Below the pieces are notes generated by a model. The model made no database searches, was not told the origin of the DNA, and saw nothing but the letters and a program-made list of their open reading frames with translations. Below are positions 50,466 through 59,024 of a DNA stretch of 64,000 nt, piece by piece. The position numbers and the translations under genes are program-made. The first letter of the stretch is position 1, and each line of letters starts with the position of its first letter. This stretch comes from Xiphophorus maculatus (Eukaryota > Chordata > Actinopteri > Cyprinodontiformes > Poeciliidae), in assembly GCF_002775205.1 (NCBI RefSeq), contig NC_036451.1, forward strand, positions 21,066,351 to 21,130,350. Reading direction: 5' to 3'.

Positions 50466-53400
50466 TTAACACCAAGGTCGAAATACCGCAAACATGGTAC
50501 TGGATGAAGGTGTTTCTCTTACTGCTGGCCTTGGAAGATGATGGAGATTATGATGCTGGCCAGCAGTTGATCGTACGGATTTACGCACCGACACCCCGCT
50601 GGGACCAGACTCTGCAGCTGGTACAACTGGTAATGAGGTAGGTTGATTTGTGGCCACGCTAGGAGCCACAGCAGATCCTGAAGCCCTAGGAACCGCATCA
50701 GAAACCACAGCAGCAGGTGGTGCAGATGTTACTTGCTCCTCAGGCCATGGCCTCAAGAACAAATCACCCTCAAATGACAGCTCACCATCTGAAATGGAAT
50801 AATGTTCAGGAGATTCAACTTCAACAGAAACTGGAATAGGTGCATCAGCACCAATTAAAACCTTCAGCAAAGAGCGATGTACCCTTCTTACCCTGGTCTG
50901 GTCATGAACTGGTGCCACTGAATACACTACCCCACCCTCTCTTGGGACTTGAACAACTATGTGTTTCACTGAACTCCACAAATCCTGAGTTTTCTGACGA
51001 CCTTTACTCCCCAGATTTCGGATCAACACAAGCTGGCCCTCCTTAAGAGGAGCTTCTCTGATGTTTTTATCATGATTAGCTTTTCTGCGTCCTGCAGAAG
51101 TCCTCAGTTTTTCTCTAGCACCCTCAAATGCTATTTGCAGGCGGGTCTGATGTTCTTTGACCCACTCATGAACAGTTCCAGCAACTGGATTTTGAACTCT
51201 TCCCAACAAGAAATCAACTGGAAGACGTGGTTCTTGACCAAATATCAGGAAAAATGGTGACTCACCAGTTGATTGATGAGGAGTGGTGTTATATGCATAA
51301 AGCAACTGGGGCAAACAAACAGTCCAGTTTCGTTTCCGGGACGTGGGCAAAGTTCTCAACAGGTTGTGAAGCGTCCTGTTAAAACGTTCACATTGACCGT
51401 TACCAGCTGGATGGTAAGGCGTGGTACGAGATTTAATGATACCGTATAGACTGCAAAGCTGTTGGATCAAATTGCTTTCAAAGCTGCGGCCCTGGTCTGA
51501 ATGGATGCGTGCTGGTACTCCAAATTTTGCAAACCATTCCGTGACCAGGACCTGCGCTACAGTGGAAGCGCGCTGATCCCTGGTTGGGACAGCCAAGGTA
51601 TACTTGGAAAAAACATCGGTCATTACCAGTACATTCTCTAGCCCAGATGGAGTTGGCTCTAACAAAGTAAAATCCATTGCCAGAATTTCATTTGGTTTCG
51701 ATGCAAGCAAATGGCCCAAGAAACCACGAGCAGGTGGCTGGCTATCTTTGGCAACCTGGCACCGCTCGCAGATTTTACACCAGTCTGCTACCTCTTGTGA
51801 CATACCTGGCCAATAACAGCGAGACCGTAGGAACGCTAAAGTCCGATCCACTCCCTGGTGTCCATGTTCCTGATGGACCTGAGTCAGTACGTCCTTTATC
51901 AGGGCCTTTGGCAGGAGAAGTTGGTACACTGCCCCACCACCATCGGAACGAAACACCTGCCGATATATTAGGCCATCCAACTCAGTCAGGCGATCCCACT
52001 GGCTGAGCAATGCAAGAGCAGATTGTGAAAGCCCTTGCCGCTCAGTACGGTTTGGCCGCTCTTTTCTCTGCCAGAAGGAAAGAACCTCTTGAAGAGCTGG
52101 ATCAGCCTGCTGGAGAACACGGAGATCACCAGGGTCAAAAGAGGGAAAGACAGTCACAGAAGACTGGAAGATCTGTATTTGCTCACTTTTCACAGCTTGC
52201 TGTAGTGGCTGAGGCACAAGAGTACCTGAACCCAAAGAAGTCACTTCCGGGGGAGCCGGCCAAGGCCGGCGAGACAAAGCATCAGCATTTTGATTGGACT
52301 TAGCAGGCCTGTATTTTAACTCAAAGTTAAAGGAAGCAAGCTGGGCTGCCCAGCGCTGCTCTACTGCTCCAAGCTTGGCCGAGTCCAAATGGCTCAGAGG
52401 ATTGTTGTCTGTATAGACAATACACCTGTGGCCCAAAAGGTAATCTCTAAATTTTTCTGTCATTGCCCATTTCAGGCCCAACAGCTCCAATTTCATTGAG
52501 CTGTAATTTGACATATTTCGCTCGCTAGGTCTTAACCCACGGCTAGCAAAAGCAATGGGTCTTATCTTACCACCTTGCTCTTGTGACAAAACTGCGCCCA
52601 ACCCACTGTGACTTGCGTCCACCTCTAAAATGAAAGGGAGGGAAAAATCTGCATAAGCAAGGACTGGAGTAGAAGTGAGCTTGGCTTTAAGAGCCTCAAA
52701 ACTCTGTTGACACTCCTCAGTCCAGGCCCCAACAATACTCTGGGTAGCCTTCCTTTTAGGCCCTTTACTAGTTAGCTCTGCTGCTCTACGATGCAAGGGG
52801 GCAGCCATCTTAGCAAAACCTTCTACAAACCTACGGTAGTAGCTAGCGAATCCCAAAAAGGAACGCAACTCAGTGGCTGTGGTGGGCACAGGCCAATTTG
52901 CTACCACCTTGATTTTAGCAGGGTCAGTGGCCACTCCCTGGTCAGAAATTACATGACCCAGGTAGTGCACCTCCTTCTGGAAAAAGTGGCATTTGCTCAG
53001 TTTGGCTTTAAGGCCCTCCTTCTGCAGCCGTCCCAACACCACATCCAGCCTCTCAAGATGTTGCTGTATAGAGGATGAAAACACAACAATGTCATCTAAA
53101 TACAGTAAAAGGGATTGGCATTGCTGGTCACCAAAAATGCGCTGCATTAAGCGTTGGAACGTGCTCGGGGCATTGCATAGGCCGAAAGGCATGCGATTCC
53201 ACTCAAAAAGCCCGAAAGGTGTACAAAAAGCGGTTTTATGGCGATCACTTGCTGTGACAGGAACCTGATTATAACCACTAGCCAAGTCCATAGTGGAAAA
53301 CCACTGGGCCCCTGTCAAAGCATCAAGGGACTCCTCAATGCGAGGGAGTGGAAAAGCATCCTTCCGTGTCTTGATGTTAAGTTGACGATAATCAACACAA

Positions 53401-54689
53401 AGCCTGATGCTACCATCCTTTTTGCGCACAAGCACAATTGGTGATGCATAGGGGCTGGAGCTTTCCCTAATGACATTTGCTGCCAAAAGCTGATTTATGT
53501 GGTCCTTCACAAGTTCATACTCTGATGGAGGAATTCGACGGTAACGCTGCCGAACGGGAGCGTCATCAAGAAGGGGAATGTCATGACTGATCAGGTTGGT
53601 GCAACCCAAGTCCTGATCATTAGTGGCAAACACCGAAGTGTATTTACCCAAAAGTGCTCTCACCCGACCCTGTTCCTCCGCAGGCAAAGATGATAAATCA
53701 ATTGCCTCGATCCCATCTGCAGCAGGAGCAGCCGCTGTTTGGGAAGACACATTCACAAATAATGGGACTTCAGTTACACCCGCTGGAAGACTCACCACAC
53801 TAACACTATTTAAAGTTCCCACAGTGGTACGAGGGTAAAGCAACACATCCGTGTGGCCCACATTTACCACTGGAACATAAGCAGTGCCCCGGACAACCTG
53901 AACTAGCGCAGGGGATGCTAACAAACCAGCTGGTAAGCCAGATTCCGATGGTTCAAACAAGACAGTAGTGCCTGAGTATTTCTCACAGCAGGTGGTAGGC
54001 ACAATCTTCATTACACCTCCTGGAATGCGGCAGGCCCTCCCACCACGCACCCTAACCTTACTAGGCTGCTTAGGAGTCTGCTGCATTTCAGCTGCATGAC
54101 ATTTCTGTAAAGCATTAATCAAGGGTTTGGGAGATGCCACAACCGGAGTCGTATTAAACAAAGCATGACCATGCTGTCCAAATAGCTCTTGGTAACACTT
54201 ATTTATGACGTTCATCCCCAACACACCAGGAACAGAAGCTGACCCACTATCTGGAGGGTTTCTCACCACCAACACCCCACAGTGGGGCACCAACTTGCCA
54301 CACAGTTCAATAGATACTTCCAAATAGCCGATGTAAGGAATAGGGAGACCATTGGCTGCTTTTAGCTGTAGCCAGTGGCAAGCTCTCAAACGCTCTTCGC
54401 CCCAGGGCTCAAAGAATTCAATAAAAAAGCTCTCTGTAATAGTGGACACCATTGAACCAGTGTCAACCAGGCACGGTACCTTTACCCCAGCCATGTCCAC
54501 TTCAATGTGTGGGCAAGAAGCAATTAATTTAGGCGCATCTGCTGAATACAAACCATTAGTTGAGCCTATGAATGCCCCACCCGAGCTGTGGCTCTGCAAC
54601 GCGGTGGGCGCTAGTTTTCCGGAAGCTGGCTTCCCTGACGTGACCCTGAGAGAGATTGCTGACGGAAGGCAACGCGGGGCCCCCCACAC
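50466..54689 (-). CDS. pol: Pol polyprotein (protease, RT, RNase H, integrase), 1407 codons
   Basis: Domains by residue from 54689: aspartic protease with DTGS at 76-79; reverse transcriptase about 350-570 with YLDD at 530-533; RNase H about 685-800 with acidic residues at D691, E735 and D761; integrase about 935-1150 with an HHCC zinc-binding head (H939, H944, C974, C977) and catalytic D1006, D1065, E1101 (35 residues between the last two). The C-terminus lacks a recognisable chromodomain. No stop or frameshift interrupts it. The frame opens right after a TAG at 54693-54695 and its first in-frame codon is GTG, so it is not independently started: it overlaps the end of gag by about 80 nt in the -1 frame, implying expression as Gag-Pol by -1 frameshifting. 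Confidence 0.93.
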   Translation of the reverse strand: MWGAPRCLPSAISLRVTSGKPASGKLAPTALQSHSSGGAFIGSTNGLYSADAPKLIASCPHIEVDMAGVKVPCLVDTGSMVSTITESFFIEFFEPWGEERLRACHWLQLKAANGLPIPYIGYLEVSIELCGKLVPHCGVLVVRNPPDSGSASVPGVLGMNVINKCYQELFGQHGHALFNTTPVVASPKPLINALQKCHAAEMQQTPKQPSKVRVRGGRACRIPGGVMKIVPTTCCEKYSGTTVLFEPSESGLPAGLLASPALVQVVRGTAYVPVVNVGHTDVLLYPRTTVGTLNSVSVVSLPAGVTEVPLFVNVSSQTAAAPAADGIEAIDLSSLPAEEQGRVRALLGKYTSVFATNDQDLGCTNLISHDIPLLDDAPVRQRYRRIPPSEYELVKDHINQLLAANVIRESSSPYASPIVLVRKKDGSIRLCVDYRQLNIKTRKDAFPLPRIEESLDALTGAQWFSTMDLASGYNQVPVTASDRHKTAFCTPFGLFEWNRMPFGLCNAPSTFQRLMQRIFGDQQCQSLLLYLDDIVVFSSSIQQHLERLDVVLGRLQKEGLKAKLSKCHFFQKEVHYLGHVISDQGVATDPAKIKVVANWPVPTTATELRSFLGFASYYRRFVEGFAKMAAPLHRRAAELTSKGPKRKATQSIVGAWTEECQQSFEALKAKLTSTPVLAYADFSLPFILEVDASHSGLGAVLSQEQGGKIRPIAFASRGLRPSERNMSNYSSMKLELLGLKWAMTEKFRDYLLGHRCIVYTDNNPLSHLDSAKLGAVEQRWAAQLASFNFELKYRPAKSNQNADALSRRPWPAPPEVTSLGSGTLVPQPLQQAVKSEQIQIFQSSVTVFPSFDPGDLRVLQQADPALQEVLSFWQRKERPNRTERQGLSQSALALLSQWDRLTELDGLIYRQVFRSDGGGAVYQLLLPKALIKDVLTQVHQEHGHQGVDRTLAFLRSRCYWPGMSQEVADWCKICERCQVAKDSQPPARGFLGHLLASKPNEILAMDFTLLEPTPSGLENVLVMTDVFSKYTLAVPTRDQRASTVAQVLVTEWFAKFGVPARIHSDQGRSFESNLIQQLCSLYGIIKSRTTPYHPAGNGQCERFNRTLHNLLRTLPTSRKRNWTVCLPQLLYAYNTTPHQSTGESPFFLIFGQEPRLPVDFLLGRVQNPVAGTVHEWVKEHQTRLQIAFEGAREKLRTSAGRRKANHDKNIREAPLKEGQLVLIRNLGSKGRQKTQDLWSSVKHIVVQVPREGGVVYSVAPVHDQTRVRRVHRSLLKVLIGADAPIPVSVEVESPEHYSISDGELSFEGDLFLRPWPEEQVTSAPPAAVVSDAVPRASGSAVAPSVATNQPTSLPVVPAAESGPSGVSVRKSVRSTAGQHHNLHHLPRPAVRETPSSSTMFAVFRPWC

Positions 54690-55639
54690 TCCCTAGCAAT
54701 ATGTCCGGGCTGTTGGCACCGTCGACATATAATAGGACCGCGACGTGGAGAGCGGCTACGCCCTTGTGCAGTTTGAAGGAGGGAAATGCTTTGAGTAAGC
54801 TGATTAAGTTGCTCCTGTTGCTGTTTTAAAAGCTCTTTTAACTCATTAACCTCTCTCTGAGTGGGGCCAACAATAGATGGTGCCCCACCACGCACAGCAA
54901 ACTGAAAACTGGACGCTAAAGGCAGAGAATTACTCCTGCCTCGCATACTAGCTGGCAACCCCTCTAATTCCCACCTCATTGCCTCACCTCTGACATCAAG
55001 CAGTGTTGCTGCCGGTTTCAGACGAACATACTGTTTCAGCGCACGACTGAGCGCACCATCAAGGACATATTCTATGAACTGGTCACGCAGGAGAACTTCA
55101 GTATTAGGCATATCCCTAGGAGCCTGTGCTTTTACTTTCTCCATGAGGCTCATCAAAGCAAGGGAGAACTCTTGCAATGTTTCCCCTTCTAATTGCTTTC
55201 TGGAGAAAAAGGCCTCCTGTAATGCAACATGTGACTCATTACATCCATAGAGTTCCTCGAGGATAGAAATAATTTTAGCTGGATCCCCTCGTTCCTGACT
55301 AGAGCGATATTTGATTTCATCCCTAGCCTCTCCTTCTAAATGGTCGTACAAAAAGAAGGCCTGATCTGCTGCTGACAAATTTCGTGCCCGTATACACGCC
55401 TGTACCTCCTCAACCCACTCGCTCACACTAATCCCCATCCGTCCCCTAAACATAGGACACTTACGATCACGTGGGACAAGCACTAACCTGTCTGTTACTT
55501 GGGCAGTAGGGAGTGCAGAAGCTGAAGATGGCCCAGCACTGGAGCTAGATGTGGAAGGCGAACGCTCTGCACGCAGCTTCTCATTGTCAGCCTTTAATTG
55601 AGCAATCAGGGTCTTCAATTCCAGTAGTTCTTCCTCCAT
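54611..55639 (-). CDS. gag: Gag structural protein, 342 aa
   Basis: Forms the retrotransposon capsid and binds its RNA. The ATG at 55639 starts MEEELLELKT; the frame is open a few codons upstream without another ATG. A short N-terminal coiled coil (1-25) precedes a Ser-rich linker, a helical capsid-like region (about 60-230; SVSEWVEEVQACIRARNL, FFLYDHLEGEARDEI, LYGCNESHVALQEAFFSRKQ), a second coiled coil (261-291) and one CCHC knuckle (C305, C308, H313, C318). The capsid pattern resembles the gag lineage behind the domesticated PNMA genes; that link is an impression, not tested. The stop TAG is at 54611. Confidence 0.9.
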   Translation of the reverse strand: MEEELLELKTLIAQLKADNEKLRAERSPSTSSSSAGPSSASALPTAQVTDRLVLVPRDRKCPMFRGRMGISVSEWVEEVQACIRARNLSAADQAFFLYDHLEGEARDEIKYRSSQERGDPAKIISILEELYGCNESHVALQEAFFSRKQLEGETLQEFSLALMSLMEKVKAQAPRDMPNTEVLLRDQFIEYVLDGALSRALKQYVRLKPAATLLDVRGEAMRWELEGLPASMRGRSNSLPLASSFQFAVRGGAPSIVGPTQREVNELKELLKQQQEQLNQLTQSISLLQTAQGRSRSPRRGPIICRRCQQPGHIARECGGPRVAFRQQSLSGSRQGSQLPEN

Positions 55640-55796
55640 TACTACAAATAACCAGCTCAAGAAAATAAATCAACCGCTGCTGTTTGTCCTTAGAACCAAA
55701 AAAAATAAATAAAAACTACTGCTTGACCATTAAATAGCACAAAATACAATGAAGTAATGGAAAAGTCTCAGCCTCAAGATTGTAAAAAAAAAAGAG

Positions 55797-55814
55797 ATCC
55801 TGCTCACAGCGCCA
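55797..55814 (-). other. Primer binding site, tRNA-Ser type
   Basis: The minus strand reads TGGCGCTGTGAGCAGGAT, two bases downstream of the 5' LTR. It is complementary to a tRNA 3' end ...ATCCTGCTCACAGCG-CCA, which I recall as that of vertebrate tRNA-Ser(CGA). Confidence 0.7.
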
Positions 55815-55816
55815 AA

Positions 55817-56895
55817 TGTGACGGTACCTATGCTATCCCGATTGGCAACTTGAATTTTAAGATAACTAATTTAATAATACTATAAAGTTACCTTTAAGGC
55901 GCACAGGCCCGCTACATATGAGGCACGAGACAATTCCACTCAGTCCAATCAGTTTATTATTTCAATCTTCTAGTCAGAAATATATTAGTTTAAAATCACT
56001 CACACATTAAAATGACATTTACGGCTCAGCTCGAAGCTGGCAGGGACCTACGAAGGAAACACAGCAAACCAAATAAAAGAAAATCGTGCACCAAACCAAA
56101 GAAAATACCACCACCCAGAAAGTCCACCACGAGCTGGCCGTTCCTGTCAACAAAAGAAAAGACATTCAAATTACATACATTTCTTGGTTATACAGTTCAG
56201 TCCTCACAAATCAAGCAATAGCAGTCCAAGTTAGGAGTCCGTCCTGAGACGAACCGCCGCGCCACAGCAAACGCCAGCCAGAGCGATCAGGACGAGCTGG
56301 CCATAAACCAGCCTGAATCAGCCACACTGGACGAGAGTCAAAAGCCAGCTTACGCCGACCAGGACAGCGGGTATGAAGCCGACAACCAGGGCGACGGGCA
56401 GGCCGCCGTCAGCCGACGACGAATAACCAGGTCACAGGCGGACGGACCGTCCACCAGGGACAACAGAGTACGGGCAAGCAGCCGGCCAAAGACAAACAGC
56501 AGCGTCTATCAAACATACATGTCAAAAATAGAATCTGGAAGCATACGTAAAATGAGCTTTCGCTTACCACTGAGCTTGATGCGTTATGCCTCTGGCAGGG
56601 AGAAGAAGCAGTCAGCTGGTACAAGTCACCTAGATGTTACAAGTAAAGCTGAGCTAAAGCTAGACTTACAGATATTAAAGGTGTGAGAAACTTCTTACCA
56701 GAAGAAGGCTTGAACAGCAATTAATGTATTAAGCGCGTCAGTCGTATAGCGCCAGTAAACAGTCAAGTCTGAACCGGAAGGAGAACGTGTTGTCTACCAG
56801 GTGAGGGAGGGCCCTTTATATACAGACAGCGCTACAACCAATTAAAGTCAGGCACTTGTGTGGTGCGTTCAGGGCCCACAGGGCATACTGCCACA
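55817..56895 (-). repeat. 5' LTR with promoter
   Basis: 1079 bp. On the minus strand a TATATAAA box (complement of 56815-56822) lies about 75 bases into the LTR, so transcription should start near 56785-56790 and run away from mmachc. Confidence 0.92.
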
Positions 56896-57420
56896 CTAAT
56901 AAACATAATCTAAAAATAAGTTTACCAAAAGGGGAAACTGAGCAACTGTAATGGCAAGGAGCTCTTTTTTTGTTGCATTCTTTAGAGTATTTGTGAAAAA
57001 TCTTTTGCATAATGGTGCACTTCGTTTCGTTTGGAAGTATAACCCTTCCCTGATTGATGACAGCAACAGCGTCACTCAATCCAGAGCAGGAATCAAATCT
57101 AGTGGTTAGAACAAAGTGATCCAGAAGATATTTCGCTCAACCCAGAGCAGGAATTAGAACAAACTTGGAATCCAGAAAAAACTCCTAGTTTATCTATTCT
57201 ATTAGTTTATTTCAAAGTGATACAAAATCAAATAAAATCCATGAAGACTTCACCTGAGAAAGACTTCATAGATTCAATTGAATTGACATTACTGTCCATT
57301 TTTAATCTAATCGCTCACTAGGAATAACTTAATTTGCACAGAGGGTACCTGAACATATAAAATATGATTTTAGTACTATATTGCGCTGGAAAAGTATGAC
57401 TTATAATATAAATATATTAT

Positions 57421-57785
57421 CAATCCATCAATTTTCTAACACCCTTGTCCCTAGGGGGGTCAGGAGGGTTGCTGGTGCCTATCTCCAGCTACGTTCCGGG
57501 CGAGAGGCGGGGTCACCCTGGACAGGTCACTGGACTGTCACAGGGCAACACAGAGACATACAGGACAAACAACCATTCACACACACACTCACACCTAGGG
57601 AGAATTTGGAGAGACTAATTAACCTGACAGTCACTTTTGGAGGAAGCCGGAGTACCCGGAGAGAACCCACGTATGCACAGGGAGAACTTGCAAACTCCAC
57701 GCAGAAAGACCCCAGGCCGGGAATCGAACCCAGCACCTTCTTGCTGCAAGGCAACAATGCTACCAACTGTTCCACTGTGCAGCCC
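57421..57785. repeat. Dispersed repeat copy B (about 360 bp)
   Basis: Same repeat and orientation as 22614-22977, ending 'gtgcagccct'. Confidence 0.8.
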
Positions 57786-58060
57786 TATAATAAATAAATA
57801 AATAAGTAAATTAGTGATAAATTAATATATATAATTGCTCCGTGTCCCGTTGAGAGCTGTCTGAAGCCCCAGTGTGGAGGGAAACAACACTGTTCCGACT
57901 TCAGAGCGTCAAGTTTTCGTCTTGAAGGCGGTTCTTGATTTTGGCAAAACTTCAGTGACATATCTTGAAGACGACCTTAGCAATCACACACACACACACA
58001 CCTGTCCCCTATTGATACTGTTACTCATCAGCCGTATTCATGAAATATCCTGAGCTCTGG

Positions 58061-58073
58061 CGTCACCTGCTGG
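58061..58073 (-). promoter_or_regulatory. CTCF-core-like motif, reverse
   Basis: The minus strand reads CCAGCAGGTGACG, one mismatch from the CTCF core. Confidence 0.3.
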
Positions 58074-58689
58074 CCAACCTTCACCAAAGCTAAATGTCTT
58101 GAAAGTGTTATCATCAAGGTTCTAGCTGTGGCCTTGTTTAGTGTTTTTTTTAAAATAGATTAATAGTACTTGTGCTATAATTTGGTTTTGCCATCATAAA
58201 ATACAGTATTAGCAATTTTGGCTAAAAAATACAAAACATTTTTAAAATACAATTTTGACAAAAGGAAAATAGGTTATGAAACAGTTATGAAAATAATTTA
58301 GAAGTAAAATTTGAGGGTTCAAAGACAAAAAAGGGAATAATTTGTACTTTTTCAGCCTGATCCTCTTATGTTACTCCCTCGCCAGCTGTGTAGCGGTTTC
58401 TTTCGCTTTCCAAAACAGCAGCTGCTACCTGAAGATATCTGTTACAGCACACTTGTAAAGTTGCTTTTAGTTCCACCAAAACACACTTTATAATGTTCGT
58501 AGAGCGCTCACTTGACATTCAAAACAAGATTCGCCTGCTCCAAAAACGTAGCATAACTTACAGTGTAAATGATCTAGATATCACCTGTAAAATACCTGAA
58601 AGATGTAACCCGTTAGATTAAGTTTTTATTTACCGCAGAAGTTGGTTGACTTCTTTGACTCCCGGTCAAACCGCAGTGCCTACGTTCCT

Positions 58690-58702
58690 CCAGAAGGGGG
58701 CG
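58690..58702 (+). promoter_or_regulatory. CTCF-core-like motif, forward
   Basis: CCAGAAGGGGGCG, one mismatch from the CTCF core, about 330 bases before the mmachc start codon. Confidence 0.3.
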
Positions 58703-58764
58703 ACGCAATTTGTGGGGGGAAAAATTGAAACGCCTAACCACTACGTAGTTCCTGAGGAGCGTAA

Positions 58765-58996
58765 GCAGCTAGGATTTGTGGGAGTTGTTGTTCACAAGTT
58801 ACCTTATGATTAAGAAGTAAAAAACAAACACAAATTCCAACAGTAACTCAGTGAATACACGACGCTACGTATTTTATCATTTTTGTATTATAAAATACGT
58901 TTGTATTTCACACAAATGATAGCAGAAACAACCGGAAACATGGCGTAAGTCCTCGATGTGGCTCGCAAAAGAACACCATATCCCACAATTCAATGC
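58765..58996 (+). promoter_or_regulatory. mmachc promoter motifs (ZNF143/THAP11-like, ETS)
   Basis: A weak ZNF143/THAP11 (SBS)-like match reads gctaggatttgtggga (58768-58783). A second, oppositely oriented and gapped, reads cccacaattcaatgc (58982-58996). An ETS/GABP-type ACCGGAA lies at 58931-58937. MMACHC in mammals is a known HCFC1/THAP11/ZNF143 target, which makes these matches plausible. Confidence 0.35.
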
Positions 58997-59011
58997 CTCG
59001 CGTTACCAACG

Positions 59012-59024
59012 CAACAATGGCGGC
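59012..59024 (+). promoter_or_regulatory. YY1-like motif over the mmachc start codon
   Basis: caacaATGGCGGC fits the YY1 consensus AANATGGCGGC and includes the start codon, a common arrangement in TATA-less vertebrate promoters. Confidence 0.4.

Larger units (their letters stand above)
49343..56895 (-). mobile_element. Full-length Ty3/gypsy-type LTR retrotransposon, 7553 bp
   Basis: Two 1079-bp LTRs flank open gag and pol frames on the minus strand, in the order LTR, primer binding site, gag, protease, reverse transcriptase, RNase H, integrase, polypurine tract, LTR. LTR ends are TG...CA. The flanks CTAA (49339-49342 and 56896-56899) are a 4-bp target duplication; a 5-bp reading (CTAAT) is possible if the first LTR base is counted as target. 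Integrase after RNase H is the Ty3/gypsy order. No envelope frame is present. By eye the LTRs differ at one place (49539 against 56013), so the insertion is recent and may still be competent. Confidence 0.93.
56896..59016. other. Intergenic region and mmachc promoter
   Basis: Holds dispersed repeat copy B (57421-57785), CTCF-like motifs at 58061 and 58690, and a cluster of promoter motifs from about 58765 to 59024. The segment 58100-58640 shows nothing recognisable. Confidence 0.5.

Noticed and set aside
50384..54696. Numerous plus-strand ORFs of 60-114 codons
   Set aside because: Antisense shadows of the retrotransposon pol frame.
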